Assembly (NCBI GenBank): GCA_003612405.1
Contig: RAYR01000009.1
Span: 1 to 64,000 of the forward strand
Length of the DNA: 64,000 nt
Reading direction: 5' to 3'
From: a bacterium 0.1xD8-71
GTDB lineage: Bacteria > Bacillota > Clostridia > Lachnospirales > Lachnospiraceae
Part shown: positions 17,812 to 25,882 of the stretch, piece by piece
How positions within the stretch are numbered: position 1 is the stretch's first letter
Layout of the letters: every line of letters starts with the position of its first letter
The notes under the pieces: model-generated
What the model saw: the letters and a program-made list of their open reading frames with translations, nothing else
Database searches by the model: none
Told to the model about the DNA's origin: nothing
Position numbers and translations under genes: made by a program

Positions 17812-19380
17812 ATGGCAAAGATACCAGAAGAGAAAGCGGAAGCAACCCGTGCGGAAAAAGTCCAGAGACTGACGAAAGAAGCAGGAGAATATCTTAAGGC
17901 AAACCAGAAGCACTATCAAGAAGTCCTTGAGGATATTGATCAGACAGTGAAACAGATTTTCTCTGAGAAGAAGGGTTGGACAGTTCATGGAAGAGTAAAA
18001 AGTGCCGGAAGCCTTCAGGAAAAGATTTTGCGAAAAGGATATTATAAGAATTATGAAAATGGTGCAATGATCATAGAGAATCTTCCGGATCTTATCGGCG
18101 TCAGGATACAGTGCCTTTTGAACCAGGAAGAGAAGATTGCCTATGAGATGCTGCAAGAGAAGAGAATATCAATGGAAGAGTCTGGATGCTCGGTTTATCA
18201 GACAGTGAATGGCGTTAAAATGGTCCTGCTTTTGCAGAATCAGCCTGAAAAGCAGAAAAATGGTCATGATATTTATCGGATTGAGGGAAGATACTACGAA
18301 GCAGAGCAAAGTAAGCCGATTCACTTTGAGATGCAGATTAAATCCATGGTTCATTCCTTTTGGGGAGAACTGGAACATTCCATGTTCTATAAGAATTATG
18401 ACTACTTTATATCGCAGAAAATCCTGACCCAGAGCATGGATAATATTCTGGCCGAGTTGGATTTGATCGATAAGGAAATGGAAGGGTTGCAGAATCATTT
18501 CTCATGTAATGAATCTGACCGTGTCAACGAGTTCAAGGGTGTAAGTGTTTCTGTTATCCAGAGGGGATATCAGGATAAATTTAATAAACTATATGATTGC
18601 AAGATGGATTTACGGGCCGCTTATTGGCTGATTGTGGAAATCAAGTTTAATAATACAAGAAATGTGGAAAAAGCAGCGCAGGAGCTGGGTGAAATGATTC
18701 GGCAATGCGAGAATACAGATCTTGACAGCGCACGGAAAATGATCCCGGATAAATTAGATGATAAATATATCAGCCAAGATATAAAATGGTGTGCTGAATG
18801 GCTTGATAAACTGGTAAAGGAAAATGTTTATTGGGAAGCTTTTTTCTGTATCTATGCCACGTTAAAACAGGATGCGTATTTTGGATATAACGATTGGGTT
18901 GGAGATATCGGCAGGCGGCTGCAACGTTTAAAAATCCTGAACTATTTTGCGGCGGATTTTCCAGAGGATGATTTTTCAAAGAGTATTCGGTATGCATTGA
19001 TCTTTGGTTCCCATGGGAAACTGGAATATTTCATGGAGGAGAAGAAGCTTAAACTGATTCAGGAAAAGATTTCTGAGGCATTGAGAGGAAGCATTTTTGA
19101 GAAGTATGAACAGGGGGGCGGGCAGGAGAATTTTGATAAGGAGAGTGCATTGAAAAGCGTCTTTTGCTGGACAATGTGCCTGATCGATTTTATGCTGAAT
19201 GGTTATATTATGCGGAAGGATGTTGAGGAACTTGAGGGATGTCTGGTCAAAGAAAACATTTTTCCGATTGATATTGGAGGAGAGCAGATTTCGGAATGTT
19301 TTGGCAAATCAGAGAAATTGTCAGGGCGGAAGGCAGAGGAAATATATAAGAAATTATTTGGCTGGGAGGAAGAAAAATGA
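17812..19380 (+). CDS. RelA/SpoT-domain protein (alarmone-synthetase-like) with long C-terminal region
   Basis: I chose ATG 17812 because GGAGG sits at 17802-17806; ATG 17785 is an alternative. The 522-residue protein has a RelA/SpoT nucleotidyl pyrophosphotransferase-like domain at about 55-200: GRVKSAGSLQEK (R61, K63, S67, K71), PDLIGVR with the metal-binding Asp D93, and EMQIKSMVHSFWGELEH (E173, E188), as in small alarmone synthetases. The usual GYxSLH tyrosine motif is replaced by NGHDIYRIEG, so activity or substrate may differ. Residues 220-522 are helical with no recognised family. The DGQHR gene overlaps its stop by four bases. A stress, toxin or defence role is inferred, not shown. 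Confidence 0.8.
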   Translation: MAKIPEEKAEATRAEKVQRLTKEAGEYLKANQKHYQEVLEDIDQTVKQIFSEKKGWTVHGRVKSAGSLQEKILRKGYYKNYENGAMIIENLPDLIGVRIQCLLNQEEKIAYEMLQEKRISMEESGCSVYQTVNGVKMVLLLQNQPEKQKNGHDIYRIEGRYYEAEQSKPIHFEMQIKSMVHSFWGELEHSMFYKNYDYFISQKILTQSMDNILAELDLIDKEMEGLQNHFSCNESDRVNEFKGVSVSVIQRGYQDKFNKLYDCKMDLRAAYWLIVEIKFNNTRNVEKAAQELGEMIRQCENTDLDSARKMIPDKLDDKYISQDIKWCAEWLDKLVKENVYWEAFFCIYATLKQDAYFGYNDWVGDIGRRLQRLKILNYFAADFPEDDFSKSIRYALIFGSHGKLEYFMEEKKLKLIQEKISEALRGSIFEKYEQGGGQENFDKESALKSVFCWTMCLIDFMLNGYIMRKDVEELEGCLVKENIFPIDIGGEQISECFGKSEKLSGRKAEEIYKKLFGWEEEK

Positions 19381-20495
19381 CGATTCAGAACGCGATCAGC
19401 ATCCAACAGGGATGCCATACAATGTATATTTTTAAGCTTCCAACAGAAGAACTGCTATCCAATTATACGATATCAAGCTATGATTCGGCGCAGGAGACTG
19501 GCTATCAGAGACCACCTGTGGAATCCCATTATAAGAAAATAGCAAGATATCTTGTTGCCGGCGGTTCCGGACAGATCTTGCCGGTGTCAATCATTGCGGC
19601 GGCATCACAGCAGGATATATCTTATCAGGGAAATGTGCTTACGATTACAGACAAGCTGCGGATTGTTGATGGACAGCATAGGATTAAGGCGATTGAATAT
19701 CTGCGGGATGCAAAGGATCCCCAATATAGGAATAAATATGATGAGCTTGTCAGGCACTATGAATTTCCGGTCATCCTCCTGGTATCAGATGAAATTGACA
19801 GTGCCCTGGAAATAGATACTTTTATTAATATTAACAGCAAGGGAAAGCGTGTGAGTACGAATCTGGCGCGGGAACTTCGTGAGAAAAAAATGCAGGCTGA
19901 TCTGGGAAAACATGAAGTGGAACTGAGCAGGGAGTCTTATGAAAATCTTGCAACGCAGGTTGTGAAGCTTTTAGCCCATGATCAGGACTCCATGTGGTAT
20001 GACCGTATTCAAATGGGGGATGAATTGGGTTTACAGAAACCGGTATCCATCGGAACCTTTGCCAGATCACTGAAAAAGATAACTACAATGGTTACGGATA
20101 TGACGGTGGCAGGAGAAAAGGTTATCTCTGAAGAACAGGCGGGAAAGGCCGCTGCCTTGACGAAAGACGCGGTTGAGCAATTGTGGAGAGCGGTACAGAA
20201 GCGCTGGCCGGAGTGCTTTAATGAACCGAAGCAGTATAATCTGCTAAGAGGTTTGGGAGTATCTGTTATGCACCGCCTGTTTGAAAGCTGTATTCCGAAG
20301 AAACCGTATTCTGATCCGCAGAAGATGCTTGGGGATGCACAGGAGTCTTTTGTAAAGTATCTTGGTAAAACAGATGTTGAGGCCGAAGAGTGGATGATTG
20401 GCAGCACATTTACCGGTTTTTCTTCCGAGCAGGGATATGGAATTATTGTGAGTATACTGCGGGGAGAAAAGGAACTTAGTGGGTTAGATGATTGA
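19377..20495 (+). CDS. DGQHR-domain protein (DndB/DpdB-like)
   Basis: The 372-residue protein contains the name-giving DGQHR motif at 98-102, in RIVDGQHRIKAIEYL, and the usual second block FININSKGKRVS at 149-160. The N-terminal third has the beta-rich ParB/DndB-like core; the C-terminal half is helical. DGQHR proteins include DndB and DpdB of DNA-modification systems and others of unknown role, and are often found in defence islands. No DNA-modification genes are present here. ATG overlaps the stop of the RelA/SpoT gene (ATGA), implying translational coupling and a joint function. A rho-independent terminator follows. Confidence 0.85.
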   Translation: MTIQNAISIQQGCHTMYIFKLPTEELLSNYTISSYDSAQETGYQRPPVESHYKKIARYLVAGGSGQILPVSIIAAASQQDISYQGNVLTITDKLRIVDGQHRIKAIEYLRDAKDPQYRNKYDELVRHYEFPVILLVSDEIDSALEIDTFININSKGKRVSTNLARELREKKMQADLGKHEVELSRESYENLATQVVKLLAHDQDSMWYDRIQMGDELGLQKPVSIGTFARSLKKITTMVTDMTVAGEKVISEEQAGKAAALTKDAVEQLWRAVQKRWPECFNEPKQYNLLRGLGVSVMHRLFESCIPKKPYSDPQKMLGDAQESFVKYLGKTDVEAEEWMIGSTFTGFSSEQGYGIIVSILRGEKELSGLDD

Positions 20496-20511
20496 TGAGG
20501 ATAAATGAAAA

Positions 20512-20535
20512 AGAGCCGATTAGGGCTCTTTTTTC
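20512..20535 (+). terminator. rho-independent terminator
   Basis: AGAGCC (20512-20517) and GGCTCT (20524-20529) form a tight hairpin followed by a T run. It closes the RelA/SpoT-DGQHR operon. Confidence 0.9.
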
Positions 20536-20674
20536 TTATCAATTGGGTTTTCCTGTTTTACAGGAAATAAAACCAAACCATCTGCAAAATGAAGATATTT
20601 TACAAGACGCAGGGAAAAATAAGCGGTAAAATGACTCTTGAAAAGTTTCCAATTTGAAATCGGAGGGAATCCCA

Positions 20675-21487
20675 GTGAAGAAAGAAACAAGGACCATAGT
20701 ATATGATGACGAACTGCGGATGGAGGCATACCGTTTGGAAGGAATCGTACAGCCGTTTCCCAACCATTTCCATGAGCATTATGTGATCGGATTTGTGGAA
20801 GATGGAAAGCGGACGCTTTCCTGTAGAAACAGGGAGTATAGCATAGAGAAGGGGAGTGTCATACTTTTCAATCCGGGGGATAACCATGCCTGCGTACAGA
20901 GTGACGAGGGGACATTTGATTATCGGGGTTTTAATATCTCAAAGGAGATTATGCGTAATCTGGCAGAGGAAGTTACGGGGAAACGGGAGCTTCCGGGATT
21001 TTCCCCAAATGTTATCCATGATGAGGAAGCCGCCTGCCGCCTGCGCCTGCTGCACGAGATAATCATGAAAGGGACGGGAGGGTTTCAGAAGGAGGAAGGT
21101 TTGCTGTTTCTGCTTTCGTACCTTGTTCAGAATTATGGGAAACCTTTTGAAGGCTGTATTCCGAAGTGCCGACAGGAGATTGAAAAAGCCTGTGAATATA
21201 TGAAAGCGCATTTTACGGAGCGCATTTATTTAGACCAGATATGCCGCCATGCGGGGCTTAGCAAGTCAACGCTGCTGCGTGCCTTTACAAAAGAAAAAGG
21301 AGTTACGCCCTACCGCTATCTTGAGACAATCCGCATCCATGAGGCCAAAAAGCTGTTGTCGGAGGGGGTGTCACCCGGGGAGGCAGCTGTAAGGACAGGG
21401 TTCTCAGACCAGAGCCACTTTACGAATTATTTCAATCAGTTTCTGGGACTTGCACCGGGGACTTATCGTGAAATATTCTCGGAATAA
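20675..21487 (+). CDS. AraC-family transcriptional regulator
   Basis: The 270-residue protein starts at GTG 20675 behind CGGAGGGA. The N-terminal cupin (about 20-150) includes FPNHFHEHYVIGFVEDG, and the C-terminal double helix-turn-helix (about 175-268) contains LDQICRHAGLSKSTLLRAF and GFSDQSHFTNYFNQFLGLAP. It is a complete, normal-length AraC regulator. An EamA transporter and a DUF2000 gene follow on the same strand and are its likely targets; the inducer is unknown. Confidence 0.93.
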   Translation: MKKETRTIVYDDELRMEAYRLEGIVQPFPNHFHEHYVIGFVEDGKRTLSCRNREYSIEKGSVILFNPGDNHACVQSDEGTFDYRGFNISKEIMRNLAEEVTGKRELPGFSPNVIHDEEAACRLRLLHEIIMKGTGGFQKEEGLLFLLSYLVQNYGKPFEGCIPKCRQEIEKACEYMKAHFTERIYLDQICRHAGLSKSTLLRAFTKEKGVTPYRYLETIRIHEAKKLLSEGVSPGEAAVRTGFSDQSHFTNYFNQFLGLAPGTYREIFSE

Positions 21488-21559
21488 CCGTCCGCAAAGC
21501 GGGTTTGCTGCAAGCAATATTTTTCCCATGTTTTGTGAGGTAAAGGAGTGAGGTAACGA

Positions 21560-22468
21560 ATGGGAAATAAGAGATTGGCAGGGCATTTGGCGGCACTGTT
21601 TACAATCATTATCTGGGGAACGACATTCATATCCACCAAAGTCCTGCTTATGGATTTTAAGCCGGTGGAAATATTGTTCTTCCGTTTTATCATCGGGTAT
21701 GCAGCATTGCTTTTGGTATGTCCGCACCGTATGAAAGGCGTGGGGCACAGACAGGAAGTGACTTTTGTGCTGGCAGGCTTAAGCGGCATATGTTTATATT
21801 ATCTGCTGGAGAATATCGCACTTACATACACGATGGCGTCCAATGTGGGAGTCATTATCTCAGTTGCGCCGTTTTTCACGGCGATTTTGTCACGTTTCTT
21901 CCTGCAATCGGAAGGGAGGCTCAGAGCAAATTTTTTCATAGGCTTTGTGGTGGCGATGGCGGGCGTCGCCATGATCAGTTTTAACGGCTCCAGACTGGAA
22001 CTGAACCCGGCGGGCGATGTGCTGGCAGTTCTTGCAGCTTTTGTGTGGGCGTGCTATTCCATACTGACAAGGAAGATCAGCAGCTTCGGCTATCCGGTCA
22101 TTCTCACCACACGGAGGACGTTTTTTAACGGTATCCTGTTTATGGTTCCGACATTTTTCCTTTTTGATGGGGAAATGGAACTGAAACGGTTTGCGGATAT
22201 GACACATCTGCTCAATATCCTGTATCTGGGACTGGGAGCATCGGCCCTTTGTTTTGTCACATGGAATCTTGCGGTAAAGGTGCTTGGTGCGGTTAAGACC
22301 AGCGTTTATATTTACATGGTTCCCGTCATAACGGTGGTGACTTCTGTGCTGGTGTTGCAGGAGCCGGTGACATGGGTTTCTGTTATGGGGACGGTTCTGG
22401 CGGTTGCGGGGCTTTTCCTTTCCGAACATAACGGGAAGGGCGTAGCAACGGGGAAGGAGCTGCGATAA
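21560..22468 (+). CDS. EamA/DMT-family transporter
   Basis: The 302-residue membrane protein has ten predicted helices in two EamA repeats. The first repeat opens AALFTIIIWGTTFISTK and the second contains AAFVWACYSILTRK. The family exports amino acids, nucleobases or other metabolites; the substrate is not predictable. AAAGGAG at 21542-21548 lies 11 bases before ATG. Its position behind the AraC gene suggests regulated efflux. Confidence 0.92.
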   Translation: MGNKRLAGHLAALFTIIIWGTTFISTKVLLMDFKPVEILFFRFIIGYAALLLVCPHRMKGVGHRQEVTFVLAGLSGICLYYLLENIALTYTMASNVGVIISVAPFFTAILSRFFLQSEGRLRANFFIGFVVAMAGVAMISFNGSRLELNPAGDVLAVLAAFVWACYSILTRKISSFGYPVILTTRRTFFNGILFMVPTFFLFDGEMELKRFADMTHLLNILYLGLGASALCFVTWNLAVKVLGAVKTSVYIYMVPVITVVTSVLVLQEPVTWVSVMGTVLAVAGLFLSEHNGKGVATGKELR

Positions 22469-22505
22469 AAACGGAGGAGAAATCTTTTCAAAAACAGGGT
22501 TAAAA

Positions 22506-22928
22506 ATGGATTTACAGAATGAAAAATGTGTCATGGTGATTGATGAGAATCTGCCGCTGGGCATTATTGCGAACACGGCGGCGATCATGGGTATCACACT
22601 GGGAAAGCAGATGCCGGAGGTCGTGGGCGCAGATGTGTATGACAGGATAGGTAACGGGCATTTGGGGATCATAGAGTTCCCGGTGCCAATCTTAAAGGGG
22701 AATATGGAGAAGATCAAGTCTATCCGTGAAAAGCTGTATGAGCCGGAGTTTTCGGATTTGACGGTGGTGGATTTTTCAGACCTTGCGCAGGGGTGCAAGA
22801 CCTATGGAGAGTTCATTGAGAAGATGAAGGATGTTTCGGAAACGGAGTTAAACTATTTCGGAGTTGCCATCTGTGGTGCGAAAAAGAAGGTCAACAGATT
22901 GACGGGAAGCATGGCGTTACTGCGATAA
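22506..22928 (+). CDS. DUF2000-family protein
   Basis: This 140-residue protein matches DUF2000: CVMVIDENLPLGIIANTAAI, GADVYDRIGNGHLGI and VVDFSDLAQGCKTYGEF near the C-terminus. Members have a peptidyl-tRNA-hydrolase-like fold and unknown function. It follows EamA by 37 bp on the same strand, an arrangement typical of AraC/EamA/DUF2000 clusters. The ribosome site is weak (CAGGG at 22494-22498). Confidence 0.85.
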   Translation: MDLQNEKCVMVIDENLPLGIIANTAAIMGITLGKQMPEVVGADVYDRIGNGHLGIIEFPVPILKGNMEKIKSIREKLYEPEFSDLTVVDFSDLAQGCKTYGEFIEKMKDVSETELNYFGVAICGAKKKVNRLTGSMALLR

Positions 22929-23034
22929 AATGAAAATTCATACCCAAAATGGAACAGTTTATGCCAAATCCATGAAAAAATTTTGTGGATTGGCGATAAA
23001 AAGAATAAGAATATTTTCCATGGAGGATGACATT

Positions 23035-23361
23035 ATGGCAATCACGGGAATTGGCGGCACTTACGGCAATGTATATGGAGGCGGATATATTTCGTCTCAA
23101 AAGGAAGTAACGGAAAAAGCAAAGGTTGTGAAGAGCCGGAGAAAAAAGGCTTTCCCCCAGGGACATTATCAGAAGAGAAAGCGCTTAAGAGAGCAGTTTG
23201 AGGAGCAGATGGCAAAGAAAGACTGTCTGCAGGAGTATTTGAAAGGGCGGATGGCAGAAGAAGAAAAACAGGAAGTATTGTTGAAGAAAAACATTTTATT
23301 GAAGGAACAAAATACAGCCAGATTCATTGAGCGGTATGAGGCTGATATTTTAAGATTATAA
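23035..23361 (+). CDS. small unknown protein with Gly-rich start and coiled coil
   Basis: The 108-residue protein starts at ATG 23035, placed by TGGAGGA at 23020-23026. It opens MAITGIGGTYGNVYGGGY; after about residue 25 it is rich in Lys, Glu and Arg and probably one long helix. The Gly-rich opening recalls those of the proteins at 31827 and 38725 (minus). No family name is known to me. It lies alone between DUF2000 and the AmmeMemoRadiSam genes. Confidence 0.65.
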   Translation: MAITGIGGTYGNVYGGGYISSQKEVTEKAKVVKSRRKKAFPQGHYQKRKRLREQFEEQMAKKDCLQEYLKGRMAEEEKQEVLLKKNILLKEQNTARFIERYEADILRL

Positions 23362-23438
23362 TATATTTACAAAATAAAAAATCATAAAAATTTTGTTGCC
23401 TTAACAGAAATAAGATAATAAAATATAGATAGAAATTC

Positions 23439-23471
23439 AGGACCTTGTAGGGTTTGTTCTTACAAGGTCCT
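23439..23471. terminator. 11-bp perfect hairpin
   Basis: AGGACCTTGTA (23439-23449) and TACAAGGTCCT (23461-23471) are perfect inverted repeats around an 11-base loop. The T run after it is poor, so it is either a terminator for the preceding gene or an operator ahead of 23542. Confidence 0.55.
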
Positions 23472-23541
23472 CTTCAGTACTAAAATAGATAAGCATTGAA
23501 AGTTAAATTGCGAAAATAAAAGAAAGTACAGGAGGACCATC

Positions 23542-24927
23542 ATGGGAATTTTGGCAGGATTCATGGTACCGCATCCGCCGCTCATTATACCAGATGTGGG
23601 CGGGGGTGAGGAAAAGAAAATTCAGAAGACAATCGATGCCTACCAAAAGGTTGCGGAGACGATTGGCCGTCTTCAGCCGGAGACGATTGTGATTCTTTCC
23701 CCGCATCAGATTATGTATGCAGACTATTTCCACATTTCGCCCGGACAGGGTGCAAAGGGTGACTTCGGGCAGTTTCGTGCCAGACGGACCTCTATGGAAG
23801 TCTCCTATGACACGGAATTTGTCCATGCGTTGTGCGAGACTGCGGAGGCAGCCGGTCTGCAGGCGGGGACATTGGGAGAACGGGAGCGGAAGTTGGATCA
23901 TGGCACCATGGTGCCCTTGTATTTCGTGAATCAGCACTGGACGGGATACCGTCTGGTAAGGATCGGCCTGTCGGGCTTACCACTGACGGCGCATTACCGG
24001 CTGGGACAGTGTATCAGGGAGACTGCCCAGTCCCTTGGACGGAATACAGTAGTGATTGCCAGCGGTGATCTTTCCCATAAACTGAAAGACGATGGCCCCT
24101 ATGGCTTTCAGGAGGAGGGACCGGTTTATGACGGGCGGATCATGGATGTGATGGGCAGGGGTGCTTTTGGGGAACTGCTTGAATTTTCGGAAGATTTCTG
24201 TGAGAAGGCGGCGGAGTGCGGGCATCGCTCCTTTACTATCCTGGCGGGCGCATTTGACCGGATCGGTGTGGAGGTAACGCAGCTTTCTTATGAAGGGCCT
24301 TTCGGGGTTGGATATGGTGTCTGCACCTATCGGCCCTGCGGCAGTGACGGGACGCGCAATTTCCTGGAGCAGTATGAGGAGAAGGAGCGGAAGGAACTTC
24401 TTGCCAGACGGGAGCGGGAAGATGCGTATGTCAGGCTGGCTAGATATACCATCGAGAAGTTTGTAGAGACGGGGACTTTACCTAAGATGCCCAAGGGACT
24501 GCCGGAGGAATTGTATCGAGACAGGGCGGGGACGTTTGTATCCTTGAAGGAGGATGGAAGGCTCAGGGGATGTATCGGAACCATCCAGGCTGTCAGAGAA
24601 TCGCTTGCGGCAGAAATCATGCACAATGCCGTCAGTGCCTGTTCGGAGGATCCCAGATTCTCTCCGGTGGAGGACTGGGAGGTGGAGCGCCTGACAATCA
24701 GCGTTGATGTGCTAGGAGAGACGGAGAAGATTTCCTCCTTGGAGGAACTGGATGTGACCCGGTACGGCGTCATCGTGACAAGGGGGACAAGGCGCGGACT
24801 GTTGTTGCCGAATCTGGAGGGTGTGGATACGATTGAGCAGCAGATTGCCATAGCGAAGCAGAAAGCGGGGATTAAAGACCATGAGAGTGTGGAACTGGAA
24901 CGATTTGAAGTAATACGGCACCATTGA
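23542..24927 (+). CDS. AmmeMemoRadiSam system protein: MEMO1-like plus AMMECR1 domains
   Basis: The 461-residue protein joins a MEMO1/LigB-like domain (about 1-260: MVPHPPLIIP, LSPH, DHGTMVPLYF, ASGDLSHK, GHRSFTILAGAF) to an AMMECR1 domain (about 285-458: GTFVSLKEDGRLRGCIGTIQ, EDPRFSPV). In many genomes these occur as the AmmeMemoRadiSam B and A proteins; here they are one polypeptide. The radical SAM partner follows 67 bp downstream. The pathway remains uncharacterised; the LigB-like fold suggests metal-dependent chemistry. ACAGGAGG at 23529-23536 gives a strong ribosome site. Confidence 0.93.
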   Translation: MGILAGFMVPHPPLIIPDVGGGEEKKIQKTIDAYQKVAETIGRLQPETIVILSPHQIMYADYFHISPGQGAKGDFGQFRARRTSMEVSYDTEFVHALCETAEAAGLQAGTLGERERKLDHGTMVPLYFVNQHWTGYRLVRIGLSGLPLTAHYRLGQCIRETAQSLGRNTVVIASGDLSHKLKDDGPYGFQEEGPVYDGRIMDVMGRGAFGELLEFSEDFCEKAAECGHRSFTILAGAFDRIGVEVTQLSYEGPFGVGYGVCTYRPCGSDGTRNFLEQYEEKERKELLARREREDAYVRLARYTIEKFVETGTLPKMPKGLPEELYRDRAGTFVSLKEDGRLRGCIGTIQAVRESLAAEIMHNAVSACSEDPRFSPVEDWEVERLTISVDVLGETEKISSLEELDVTRYGVIVTRGTRRGLLLPNLEGVDTIEQQIAIAKQKAGIKDHESVELERFEVIRHH

Positions 24928-24994
24928 CGGATAACGTGATAAGAACGGCATTGCGTTGAGAGTTTGCGTAAGTGGAATCATGTGGGGTAGTGGG

Positions 24995-25831
24995 ATGAAA
25001 ACAATTTGTCAGGTATGTATGCATCACTGTGCGCTAGAGCCCGGACAGACGGGACTGTGCAGAGCCAGAAAAAATGAGGGCGGGGAAATCATTTGTGATA
25101 ATTATGGTTGGATTACTTCTTTGGCATTGGATCCCATAGAAAAGAAGCCGCTGTATGATTTCCATCCGGGAAGTATGATACTGTCTGTGGGAAGCTATGG
25201 CTGTAATCTCCGATGTCCTTTCTGTCAGAATCATGAAATCTCCATGACGGATGGAAAGGACCTTGGCGCAGAGAATGTCTCCTCCAGGCAGCTTGCGGAT
25301 CTGGCGCTTATGTGGAAGGAACAGAACAAGGAAGGGAACATCGGTGTGGCCTATACTTATAATGAGCCCTTGGTGGGCTGGGAGTTTGTCCGGGATACGG
25401 CCAGACTGGTGAGAGAATACGGGATGTTTAATGTTCTTGTGACGAATGGTACTGCCTCGAAAGAGGTGCTTGAGGAGCTGTTACCCTGGATAGATGCCAT
25501 GAACATTGATCTGAAGGGTTTTCGTGAGGAGTACTATCAGAAACTTGGCGGAGATCTGGAGACGGTTAAGGCATTTATCATGAGGGCGGCGGGGAGCTCT
25601 CATGTGGAACTGACGACTCTGATTGTGCCGGGGGAAAACGATTCTCTCGAGGACATGGAAACGCAGGCCAAATGGATTGCCAGCTTACGTCCGTCAATCC
25701 CTCTCCATATCACCCGCTTTTTCCCGCGGTACCGCATGAGAGATAGAGAAGCTACGGATGTGGAGCAACTGTACCGTCTTGCCGGGATGGCCGGGAAGTA
25801 TCTGGAAAAGGTGTATGTGGGGAACGTGTGA
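24995..25831 (+). CDS. AmmeMemoRadiSam system radical SAM enzyme
   Basis: The 278-residue protein starts at ATG 24995, giving the usual opening MKTICQVCMHHCALEPGQTG with its extra Cys motif. The SAM-cluster motif is CNLRCPFCQN near residue 70, followed by YTYNEPLVGWEF and LVTNGT, as in pyruvate-formate-lyase-activating-type enzymes. It would act with the MEMO1-AMMECR1 protein encoded just upstream on an unknown substrate. ATG 24980 is an alternative start. The two genes probably form one operon. Confidence 0.92.
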   Translation: MKTICQVCMHHCALEPGQTGLCRARKNEGGEIICDNYGWITSLALDPIEKKPLYDFHPGSMILSVGSYGCNLRCPFCQNHEISMTDGKDLGAENVSSRQLADLALMWKEQNKEGNIGVAYTYNEPLVGWEFVRDTARLVREYGMFNVLVTNGTASKEVLEELLPWIDAMNIDLKGFREEYYQKLGGDLETVKAFIMRAAGSSHVELTTLIVPGENDSLEDMETQAKWIASLRPSIPLHITRFFPRYRMRDREATDVEQLYRLAGMAGKYLEKVYVGNV

Positions 25832-25882
25832 TGAACGGATGTCATCCTGGCGGCTTTGGCAGGATACACCGGAGAGGTAACT

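Noticed and set aside
21890..22798. Minus-strand frame of 302 codons
   Set aside because: It lies opposite the clear EamA and DUF2000 genes, and its His/Arg-rich product has no domain or ribosome site.
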